DNA from: Mycolicibacterium porcinum
GTDB lineage: Bacteria > Actinomycetota > Actinomycetes > Mycobacteriales > Mycobacteriaceae
Assembly: GCA_002086835.1 (NCBI GenBank)
Contig: MVIG01000023.1
Location: 1 to 64,000, forward strand
Reading direction: 5' to 3'
Length of the DNA: 64,000 bases
In this document: positions 55,880 to 64,000 of the stretch, one piece after another
Layout: every line of letters begins with the position of its first letter
How positions within the stretch are numbered: the stretch's first letter is position 1
The notes under the pieces: generated by a model
What the model saw: the letters and a program-made list of their open reading frames with translations, nothing else
Database searches by the model: none
What the model was told of the DNA's origin: nothing
Made by a program: the position numbers and the translations under genes

Positions 55880-56791
55880 GTGAAATTGCGCATCGTCGTG
55901 AGCGTGCTTCTGCTGGCCGTCGTGGCGTTGCTGCTGAACGAACTGGTGGTCAACAAGGAGGTGCGAAAGGCCGAGCCTTTCGCGGGTGGACACGTGCTGG
56001 AGCTGGACGGCCCCGATCTCAACGTCCGCGAGTACGGGCCGCCGGGAGAGCGCGCCGTGGTGTTGCTGCACGGGTATTCGTCATCGATCGAATGGTGGGA
56101 GCGGGTCGCCCCGCAGCTGGCCCGCGATCGGCGCGTGATCGCGATCGATCTGGTCGGCCACGGCGGCTCGGAAGCGCCCAGCGATGCCAGTGCGTATCAA
56201 TCGGCCGAGCAGGCCAAGGCGGTGCACAACGCGCTCGTTGCGCTGGGTGTGCGTCACGCGGTGCTGATCGGTCATTCGATGGGCGGCGCGGTCTCGGCCG
56301 AGGTGGCCCGGCAGTATCCGGAAGCGGTCGAGCGCGTGGTGGTGTCCGATACGCCGGCCGCCGACGATCTGGTCAGCATGCCGTTGCTCGGAAAGATGGT
56401 GTGCTGGCCGGTGATCGGTCCGGCGATGGATCTTTTCCGCGGAGTCGATGCCATCAGCGAGGGTTCACTCCAGACTGGTTTTGCCGCGGATTTCCCGGTG
56501 CCCGACTACGCGCACCGCTCGTTGGAACGTCTCACCTATGCCGGATTGTGCGACTCCGTCGAAGGGCCGCATCCCACGGTGGAAACGCTTGTCGCACTGC
56601 ACAAACCGGTGTTGGTGCTGTGGGGTGACCAGGACGTGCTGACCCCGACGGCGCCCAACGTCGCTCGGTACGCGGCGGCCGGGCTGACCCGGGTGGTGAT
56701 CACGGGCTCGGGGCACACTCCGATGGTCGAGCAGCCCGATCAGTTCCTGGCGGCGGTGACGCCGTTCGTCAGCCCAGCCCCCGCGAGATGA
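55880..56791 (+). CDS. Membrane-anchored alpha/beta hydrolase
   Basis: A 303-aa alpha/beta hydrolase with an N-terminal membrane anchor (about 4-24) and catalytic Ser133 (GHSMGGA), Asp252 (GDQDVLTP) and His279 (GSGHTPM); the oxyanion HG is in LLHGYSSS. The substrate is unknown (ester or epoxide). GTG 55880 is chosen over GTG 55871 because TAGCGT (55867-55872) ends 7 nt before it, a leaderless promoter. Its last 23 nt overlap the convergent dehydrogenase. Confidence 0.88.
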   Translation: MKLRIVVSVLLLAVVALLLNELVVNKEVRKAEPFAGGHVLELDGPDLNVREYGPPGERAVVLLHGYSSSIEWWERVAPQLARDRRVIAIDLVGHGGSEAPSDASAYQSAEQAKAVHNALVALGVRHAVLIGHSMGGAVSAEVARQYPEAVERVVVSDTPAADDLVSMPLLGKMVCWPVIGPAMDLFRGVDAISEGSLQTGFAADFPVPDYAHRSLERLTYAGLCDSVEGPHPTVETLVALHKPVLVLWGDQDVLTPTAPNVARYAAAGLTRVVITGSGHTPMVEQPDQFLAAVTPFVSPAPAR

Positions 56792-57905
56792 CCAGCCGCT
56801 GAATCTGGTTGGTGCCCTCGAAGATCTGGGTGATCTTGGCTTCGCGCATGTAGCGCTCGACGCGGAAGTCGCGGGTGTAGCCGACGCCGCCGAACACCTG
56901 TACGGCGTCGGTGGTGACCTTCATCGCGGCGTCGGTGGCGATCAGCTTGGCGACGCTGGCCTGGGTCGAGTACGGCAGCCCGAGATCGCGGCGGCGCGCG
57001 GCGTCGAGATAGGTGGCCCGCGCGCTCACCACGGCGGCGGCCATGTCGGCCAGCAGGAACCCGAGCCCCTGGTGGTCGGCGATCTTGCGGCCGAACGTGG
57101 TTCGTTCGTTGGCATAGCGAACGGCCTCGTCAAGGGCGGCCTGGGCGATACCGACCGCGACGGCGGCGATGCCGAGCCGGCCGGAGTCCAGCGCCGAGAA
57201 CGCGATCGAAAGTCCTTGTCCCTCTTGCCCGATCAGCCGATCGGCGTCGAGGCGGGCGTTGTCGTAGAACGCCGAGGTGGTCGGCACCGCGTGCAGGCCC
57301 ATCTTCTCCTCGGGCTTGCCGAAGCTCAGCCCGTCGAGACCGGCGGGGACCAGGAAGCAGGAGATGCCCTTCGACCCTTCCCCGGTCCGGGCGAACAACG
57401 TGTAGAAATCAGCCTTGCCGCCGTGGGTGATCCACGCTTTGGAGCCGTTGAGTACGTAGGCGTCGCCGTCGCGGGTGGCCTTGCAGCTCAGTGCGGCGGC
57501 ATCGGATCCGGCCTGCGGCTCGGACAGGCTGTAGGCGCCGATCTGCTCCCCGGAGAGCATGCCTGGCAGCCAGCGCTGCTTCTGCTCCTCGCTGCCGTAG
57601 GCCAGCAGGGGGTGCGAGGACAGGCTGTGCACGCTGACCGCGACCCCGACCGCGGCCCACCGCGCCGCGATCTCTTCGAGGACCTGCAGGTAGACCTCAT
57701 AGGGCTGGCCGCCGCCACCCCACTCCTCAGGCTGCGGCAGGCTCAGCAGCCCCGCGGCGCCGAGCTGGGCGAAGACGCCCTCGGGGTAGGTCTCGGCCTT
57801 CTCGTGCTCATCAACGATCGGATCGAGCACCTTGTCGGCGATATCGCGGGTGAGCTCGATGAGTTCGCGCGCCTCATCGGAGGGGAGCAGGCGGTCCACC
57901 GACAT
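56769..57905 (-). CDS. Acyl-CoA dehydrogenase
   Basis: A 378-aa acyl-CoA dehydrogenase with YSLSEPQAGSDAAAL and WITHGGKADF (FAD and substrate loops) and the catalytic Glu363 in QIFEGTNQIQR. It is probably a short- or branched-chain enzyme; the exact substrate cannot be read. An AGGAGAT site precedes ATG 57905. It is separate from the RidA/PhyH genes by 112 nt. Confidence 0.93.
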   Translation of the reverse strand: MSVDRLLPSDEARELIELTRDIADKVLDPIVDEHEKAETYPEGVFAQLGAAGLLSLPQPEEWGGGGQPYEVYLQVLEEIAARWAAVGVAVSVHSLSSHPLLAYGSEEQKQRWLPGMLSGEQIGAYSLSEPQAGSDAAALSCKATRDGDAYVLNGSKAWITHGGKADFYTLFARTGEGSKGISCFLVPAGLDGLSFGKPEEKMGLHAVPTTSAFYDNARLDADRLIGQEGQGLSIAFSALDSGRLGIAAVAVGIAQAALDEAVRYANERTTFGRKIADHQGLGFLLADMAAAVVSARATYLDAARRRDLGLPYSTQASVAKLIATDAAMKVTTDAVQVFGGVGYTRDFRVERYMREAKITQIFEGTNQIQRLVISRGLG

Positions 57906-58017
57906 AGTTGCATCTCCTAGTTTCTGGTCTCCTAGGACTGTACCCACCCGCCAGATCAACGGAATGGTCGCTGCCAGTGTGCGAGCGCCACCATTGCGTT
58001 GATCTCGGCGGGAACGT

Positions 58018-58401
58018 TCAACGCATCCGAGCGATGATCTGGATCTCGACCAGCGCGCCCGGGACGGCCAGCTCGGTGACGCCGACGGCGGTCCAGGCCG
58101 GGTACGGCGCGGGGACGAACTCGTCCTTGACCTCGCTGAACACCTGCACGTGCTGCTGCAGGCCGACGTGGTAGCTGGTGATATCGGTGACGTCGGCGAA
58201 GGTCAGGCCCGCCTCGGCGAGCAGCCCGCGCAGGTTCTCGAAGGCCCGCGTGAACTGTTCCCGTGGGTCCTCTGCCACGCTCATGTCGGGGCGGATACCG
58301 ATCATCCCCGAACAGCGCAGGTGGTCGCCGTCGATCACCGCGGGCGCGAAGTGGTGGGTGTCGTACATCGGCTGCATCCACTGTGGGACAACCATTTTCA
58401 T
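58018..58401 (-). CDS. RidA (YjgF/YER057c) family protein
   Basis: A 127-aa RidA-fold protein (GDHLRCSGMIGIRPD; FENLRGLLAEAGLTFADVTDITSYHV in part; EIQIIARMR end). Family members hydrolyse reactive enamines/imines or act in side pathways of catabolism. ATG 58401 is preceded by AGGAG. It lies 14 nt after the PhyH-like gene, so the two are one operon, probably under the divergent TetR protein. Confidence 0.9.
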   Translation of the reverse strand: MKMVVPQWMQPMYDTHHFAPAVIDGDHLRCSGMIGIRPDMSVAEDPREQFTRAFENLRGLLAEAGLTFADVTDITSYHVGLQQHVQVFSEVKDEFVPAPYPAWTAVGVTELAVPGALVEIQIIARMR

Positions 58402-58415
58402 ACCTGGCTCCTGGA

Positions 58416-59246
58416 TCAGCGCAGCTGCGCGAAGTACTCGGGATGGTAGGGCTCGCCCGGCGTCAGCGTGGGGTCGTTCAGTGCACTGACGTCGTGGGCG
58501 AAATCCGGCCTCGCGTCGGGCACCGGCCGGTAGAACAGCTGATCGCCGAAGAACCGGAACACCAGGGTATGGCGGTCGGGGCAGTCGGGTGTGACCGGGG
58601 CGCCACCGTGCAGGGAACCGGAGTGGAACACGAGGGCATCGCCGGGTTCCAGATCCCAGGAGATGACGTCCCAGGACGCCGGATCCTTCGCGCGGTCGCC
58701 TTCGATGTCGGGCAGTCGGGGCCAATCCGAGTCAGGCCACAGGGGTTTGGTGGGGTCGGTCGGATCGGTGTAGGTGGTGCCGTCGTACTGGATCCCGGCG
58801 TGCGATCCCCGGACGAACTCCAGCGCGTTGTATCGGGGCAGCTTCTCGAAGCTGACCCAGATGTTGAGCAGGTGCGGTCCGTTGGCCGGCATGTAAGCGG
58901 TGTCCTGGTGCCAGGGTGAGCGGCCGGCCTTGCCACCCTTTTTGATGAACAGTTCCTCGCCCAAGAACCACACGTGCTCCGAATCCCACAGCGAGGCGGC
59001 GAAGTCCGCGAGTTCGAGCTCGTTGATCACGTCGAGGTACTGCTCGATGTTCTCCGGGTTGCCGTATTCGTTGAAGTGTTCGTCGGGGGTGCCCGGGTAT
59101 ACCCGCTTGGCGCCCGGGCTCGGATGCTCGATGCCGTAGTCGAAGGCTGCGCGGACCCGGGCGAGCTGTTCGGGGTTGAAGAGACCGCGGACGACGATGG
59201 CGCCGTCGGCGGCCAGGTCCCGCTTCATCTGGTCGGTTACCTGCAT
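58416..59246 (-). CDS. Phytanoyl-CoA dioxygenase (PhyH) family protein
   Basis: A 276-aa Fe(II)/2-oxoglutarate oxygenase with iron ligands His113 and Asp115 (PWHQDTAY) and a distal His (H213 in SLHGGAP), followed by Arg in DRHTLVFRF that would bind 2-oxoglutarate. The substrate is unknown. ATG 59246 has GAGGTAGCG upstream; the open frame continues further but enters the operator and TetR region. It is divergent from the TetR gene and cotranscribed with the RidA gene. Confidence 0.92.
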   Translation of the reverse strand: MQVTDQMKRDLAADGAIVVRGLFNPEQLARVRAAFDYGIEHPSPGAKRVYPGTPDEHFNEYGNPENIEQYLDVINELELADFAASLWDSEHVWFLGEELFIKKGGKAGRSPWHQDTAYMPANGPHLLNIWVSFEKLPRYNALEFVRGSHAGIQYDGTTYTDPTDPTKPLWPDSDWPRLPDIEGDRAKDPASWDVISWDLEPGDALVFHSGSLHGGAPVTPDCPDRHTLVFRFFGDQLFYRPVPDARPDFAHDVSALNDPTLTPGEPYHPEYFAQLR

Positions 59247-59258
59247 GATCGCTACCTC

Positions 59259-59290
59259 ATAACAGTTGTGATGTACATAACGAGTGTTAT
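59259..59290. promoter_or_regulatory. Two tandem operator-like repeats
   Basis: ATAAC-AGTT-GTGAT (59259-59272, one mismatch) and ATAAC-GAGT-GTTAT (59277-59290, perfect) are 14-bp inverted repeats set 18 bp apart. They lie between the divergent PhyH-like and TetR genes. The length and symmetry suit a TetR-type dimer; the first starts 13 nt upstream of the PhyH-like start codon. Confidence 0.72.
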
Positions 59291-59333
59291 GCTGCTCACG
59301 TTCGGAGCGGCTGTCAAGACCTGGAGCGTGGAT

Positions 59334-59918
59334 ATGTCCGTCAGCACTACCGCGTCGACCCGGCAAGGCGAGGTGGTCGATGCGGCGATCCGCGTGATCG
59401 CCAGGGACGGCCTGTCTGCGGCGTCGTTGCGGTCGATCGCGCGCGAAATCGGTTACACCACAGGCGTCGTCATGCACTACTTCAAGGACAAGCAGGAGCT
59501 GCTGGTGGCCGCGGCCCAGGCGGTGTTCGACCCGTTCGACGCCCTGCTTGCCGGGGTGACGCCCGATGGATTCGACGGTCTGCGTCGGCTGTGTGTCGTT
59601 CCGCTGCCCACCACCCCGGCCAACGAGGCGCTGTGGCGCATCTACGCCCAGGCGCTGGCCAGCGCCGAGACCGAGCCGGCCTTCGCCGCGACCGTTCGCA
59701 GCCGCTACGGCGCGATCCGCGCCCGGGTGCAGGCACTGCTGGCCGAAGGGCAGCGCGAGGGGTACCTGCGCAACGATTTCGATCCGGCCGCGCAGTGCGA
59801 CATCCTCTGCGCCCTGATCGACGGCCTCGCTCTGCACGCCATCAGCGAGCCGGGCAGATTCCCGCCCGGTCGGATGGAGGCACTGGTGACCCAGGAGCTC
59901 GAGAAGCTGCGGACCTGA
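59334..59918 (+). CDS. TetR-family regulator
   Basis: A 194-aa TetR-type regulator with a standard helix-turn-helix (LRSIAREIGYTTGVVMHYFKD) and a BetI-like C-terminal domain. ATG 59334 is preceded by GGAG. It probably represses itself and the divergent PhyH-RidA operon through the paired repeats at 59259-59290. A terminator follows. Confidence 0.9.
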   Translation: MSVSTTASTRQGEVVDAAIRVIARDGLSAASLRSIAREIGYTTGVVMHYFKDKQELLVAAAQAVFDPFDALLAGVTPDGFDGLRRLCVVPLPTTPANEALWRIYAQALASAETEPAFAATVRSRYGAIRARVQALLAEGQREGYLRNDFDPAAQCDILCALIDGLALHAISEPGRFPPGRMEALVTQELEKLRT

Positions 59919-59927
59919 CCAGACGCG

Positions 59928-59960
59928 AAAACCCCCTATTTCCGGGGAAATAGGGGGTTT
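59928..59960. terminator. Terminator between TetR and pntB
   Basis: A long perfect inverted repeat (AAACCCCCTATTT and its complement, CCGGGG in the middle) ends in TTT on one side and starts with an A-run on the other. It lies between convergent genes and can work in both directions. Confidence 0.88.
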
Positions 59961-59981
59961 GACGCCTGCTGGGCAGGTGAA

Positions 59982-61430
<1,449 letters not shown>

Positions 61431-61457
61431 TCCAAAGTCTCTGTGGGCACGCAGGTT

Positions 61458-62984
61458 CTAGCTGCGGGAGAACATCGCGAGCATGCGACGCGTCACCGCG
61501 AAGCCGCCGAATACGTTGATGCTGGCCAGCAGGATGGCTACGAAGGCCAGCGAGGTGATGGCGATGTCGCCGTGGCCAATCTGCAGCAGAGCGCCCACCA
61601 CGATGATTCCGGAGATCGCGTTGGTCACCGACATCAGCGGGGTGTGCAGCGCGTGGTGCACATTGCCGATCACGTAGTAGCCGATCACGATCGCCAGCGC
61701 GAACACCGTGAGGTGGACCTGCAGCGCGGCCGGGGACATCGCGATCAGGGCGAAGATCGCGGCAGCCGCGGCGAACGTGACGCCGAGACGGCGTCCGGTC
61801 GACATCGGCTTCTTCTCTTCCTTGACCACCGGCGTAGCCGCGGCGGGCTGAGCGGCCGGGGCAGCCGAGACCTGTACCGGCGGCGGGGGCCAGGTGGTCT
61901 CGCCGTCGCGCACCACGGTCATCGAGCGCTGCACCACGTCGTCCCAGTCGAGGACGACCTTGCCGTCCTTGTCCGGGGTCAGCAGCTTGAGCAGGTTGAC
62001 CAGGTTGGTGCCGTACAGCTGGGAGGCCTGGGCGGGCAGGCGACCGGCCAGGTCGGTGTAGCCGATGATCGTCACACCGTTGTCGGTGACGATGGCCTGG
62101 TCCTTGACGGTGCCCTCGACGTTGCCGCCGTTGGCCGCGGCCATGTCGACGATCACCGAACCGGGCTTCATCGAGGCGACCATGTCGGCGGTGATGATCC
62201 GCGGTGCCGGGCGGCCCGGGATCAGCGCGGTGGTGATGATGATGTCGACGTCTTTGGCCAACTCGGCGTACAACTCGGCCTCGCGGGCCTTGTAGTCGTC
62301 GCCCATTTCCTTGGCGTAGCCGGTGGCCGACACTTCGCCGGCATTGGGGTCGACCGACACGTACTCACCGCCGAGGGAGGCGACCTGATCGGCGACTTCG
62401 GGGCGGGGGTCGGTGGCCTTGACGACGGCACCGAGCGAGCCGGCAGCACCGATCGCGGCCAGACCGGCAACGCCGGCACCGACGACCAGGACCTTGGCCG
62501 GCGGGACCTTGCCGGCGGCGGTGACCTGACCGGTGAAGAACCGGCCGAAGCTGTGGGCGGCCTCGACCACGGCGCGGTAGCCGGCGATGTTGGCCATTGA
62601 CGACAAGACGTCCAGCGACTGGGCGCGCGAGATACGCGGCACCGCGTCCATGGCCAGCACCGTGATGGGCCGGGTGGACAGCTTCTCCACGAGTTCGGGC
62701 TTGAGTGCGGGTGAGATCAAGCTCACTAGCGTCGTTCCGTCGCGCAGCTTGCCGATCTCGGCATCATCAGGCGCGTTGACCTTCAAGACGACGTCGGCGT
62801 CCCACGGAGAGCCGACCTCGGCACCAGCCTCTACGTAGGCGGCGTCGGAGAAGCTCGAGGCAGCACCGGCGCCGCCTTCTACGACTACCTCGTACCCGAG
62901 CTTGATAATCTGTCCGACAGTCTGCGGCGTGGCGGCAACGCGCGTTTCCCCAGGTAGGGACTCGCGCGGGATCCCGATGAGCAT
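61458..62984 (-). CDS. pntA: NAD(P) transhydrogenase subunit alpha, fused form
   Basis: The 508-aa protein joins the soluble NAD(H) domain (1-370, with [19 protein letters not shown]) and the membrane domain (about 405-508, four helices) through a Pro/Ala linker (about 375-395). In M. tuberculosis these parts are separate genes (pntAa, pntAb) as I recall; here they are one frame, as in E. coli PntA. It is the first gene of the pntA-pntB operon. Confidence 0.95.
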   Translation of the reverse strand: MLIGIPRESLPGETRVAATPQTVGQIIKLGYEVVVEGGAGAASSFSDAAYVEAGAEVGSPWDADVVLKVNAPDDAEIGKLRDGTTLVSLISPALKPELVEKLSTRPITVLAMDAVPRISRAQSLDVLSSMANIAGYRAVVEAAHSFGRFFTGQVTAAGKVPPAKVLVVGAGVAGLAAIGAAGSLGAVVKATDPRPEVADQVASLGGEYVSVDPNAGEVSATGYAKEMGDDYKAREAELYAELAKDVDIIITTALIPGRPAPRIITADMVASMKPGSVIVDMAAANGGNVEGTVKDQAIVTDNGVTIIGYTDLAGRLPAQASQLYGTNLVNLLKLLTPDKDGKVVLDWDDVVQRSMTVVRDGETTWPPPPVQVSAAPAAQPAAATPVVKEEKKPMSTGRRLGVTFAAAAAIFALIAMSPAALQVHLTVFALAIVIGYYVIGNVHHALHTPLMSVTNAISGIIVVGALLQIGHGDIAITSLAFVAILLASINVFGGFAVTRRMLAMFSRS

Positions 62985-63102
62985 CGACTCTGCTCCGTTT
63001 CTTTCTGGTAGGCCTCTTCGTTCAGCCTGGAAGAGTGTCGCATTTGTGTTCAGATAACGCCCATGCCCCTTTTGGGGGATGTGTTCAACGGCCCAGCTCG
63101 GG

Positions 63103-64000
63103 TTACAGCCAGTCCCGGCGTTTGAACATCACATACAACAGGATCACGAGCACAACAATCAAAATGCTGCTGGCGATGAAGCCCACGACGGTGTTGATCC
63201 CGGGATACATGACGTTCTGGCCGTAGAAGCCCGTGACGGCGGTCGGCACCGCGATGATGGCGGCCCAGCCGCTGAGTTTCTTCATCACGGTGTTGAGCCG
63301 GGCGTCCTGCAGGGACAGGTTGGTCTCGAACACGGTGGTGACCATGTCGCGCAGGGACTCGGTCCACTCCGAGGCCCGCAGCACATGGTCGTACAGATCG
63401 GCGTAGAGCGGATCGAGGGCCGGTGAGGTGGACGAGTCGAGCCTGCGGTGCTGGATGGTGCTGACCACCTCACGCATCGGCAGCACCACCCGGCGCAGCT
63501 CGACCAGGTCCTTGCGCAGCTGAAAGGTGCGCCGCTGGAGGCCGCGGCGCGGCCCACCGTCGGCGAACAACTCGTCTTCGAGCGATTCGATGGCGTCGTC
63601 GAGTGCCTCGACGGCCTCGAAGTGCCCGTCCACCACGACGTCGAGCAGGCCGTGCACCAGGGCGCCGACACCGTAGTTCTGACCGCCGAGGTCGTCGAAG
63701 CGTCGTGACACCTCGTCGATGTCGAATTCGGTGGGCGCACCGTTGATGCTGGGCAGCCGGACGGTGATCAGGCCGCGGGGCAGGACGAATGCCGAGATGC
63801 GGTGTTTCACCAGCAGCGAGGTGTCCGGTGGGGCTTCCTCGCCGGGCGTGCGGGTGTCGACCGCGTACACCGTGAAGAACGTATGCGATTGGTACACCGA
63901 GGTTTTGGTGCGTTCCTTGGGCGCGACGGCATCTTCGACGGCCCACATGTTGAGCCCGAGTTCTCCTGCCAGCTCGCGGAGGGCCTCGTGGTCGGGGTCG
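63103..64000 (-). CDS. CorA-like divalent cation channel, C-terminal part
   Basis: The window holds the last 298 residues; the start lies beyond 64000. The cytosolic funnel domain is followed by two C-terminal membrane helices, the CorA layout, ending in a basic tail (KRRDWL). The loop after the first helix reads [10 protein letters not shown], so the usual GMN selectivity motif is GQN. It is probably a magnesium or other divalent cation channel. The frame upstream of MWAVEDA is open to the edge ([17 protein letters not shown]), so a start inside the window is unlikely. Confidence 0.88.
   Translation of the reverse strand, partial: DPDHEALRELAGELGLNMWAVEDAVAPKERTKTSVYQSHTFFTVYAVDTRTPGEEAPPDTSLLVKHRISAFVLPRGLITVRLPSINGAPTEFDIDEVSRRFDDLGGQNYGVGALVHGLLDVVVDGHFEAVEALDDAIESLEDELFADGGPRRGLQRRTFQLRKDLVELRRVVLPMREVVSTIQHRRLDSSTSPALDPLYADLYDHVLRASEWTESLRDMVTTVFETNLSLQDARLNTVMKKLSGWAAIIAVPTAVTGFYGQNVMYPGINTVVGFIASSILIVVLVILLYVMFKRRDWL

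Noticed and set aside
63060..63081. CCCC-TTTT-GGGG hairpin after the corA-like gene as terminator
   Set aside because: The stem is only 4 bp (7 with a mismatch) and there is no T-run on the minus strand; too weak to call.

Overview
The window is high-GC actinobacterial DNA from a fast-growing mycobacterium (Mycolicibacterium). The evidence is a full ESX-1 type VII secretion locus (EsxA close to, but not the same as, the M. smegmatis protein as I remember it), PE and PPE genes, mycobacterial LCP and MycP proteins, and the order ESX-1 then fructose PTS, which I recall from M. smegmatis. All identifications come from reading the translated sequence; no database search was run.

Layout. 1-324 (-): start of a proline-rich protein that leaves the window. 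717-16755 (+): ESX-1 core in canonical order: espE, espF, espG1, espH, eccA1, eccB1, eccCa1, eccCb1, pe35, ppe68, esxB, esxA, espI, eccD1. 17115-23301 (+): variable ESX-1 segment with espJ, an unrecognised membrane protein carrying a duplicated Cys-containing domain, espK with 84-bp repeats, and espB. By position this matches the part of M. smegmatis esx1 that I recall as the mating-identity (mid) region. 23458-26586 (-): espL, eccE1, mycP1. 27189-29014 (-): a second, divergent espE-espF-espH set, the same gene types as the espACD operon of M. tuberculosis. 29140-30014 (+): two tandem paralogous small membrane proteins of unknown function.

30050-35900: fructose PTS (ptsH, fruA, fruK and a DeoR-family regulator on -, ptsI divergent on +) around a shared control region with a perfect palindrome over the ptsI -35 box. 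35977-47500: pirin, FUSC-type membrane protein, two divergent TetR regulators, two tandem SAM methyltransferases, two paralogous small secreted proteins, then a + strand run of SDR, quinone oxidoreductase, HAD dehalogenase, methyltransferase, DUF456 and YceI. 47596-57905: PtpB-like phosphatase with an ACAD11-type acyl-CoA dehydrogenase, a DUF1348 protein, MFS with LysR, a NarL-type two-component system, an LCP protein, an anchored alpha/beta hydrolase and a second acyl-CoA dehydrogenase. 58018-59918: RidA plus PhyH dioxygenase divergent from a TetR gene, with two operator-like repeats between. 59982-62984: transhydrogenase pntB and a fused pntA. 63103-64000: CorA-like channel, cut by the window end.

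How they work together: EccB/Ca/Cb/D/E with MycP1 form the membrane secretion machine. EccA1, EspG1, EspH and EspL are cytosolic helpers. EsxA/EsxB, PE35/PPE68 and EspB/E/F/J/K are substrates or substrate-linked. Several genes outside ESX-1 appear to be leaderless, with a TANNNT -10 box ending 6-7 nt before the start codon. I saw no tRNA, rRNA, IS element or CRISPR array.
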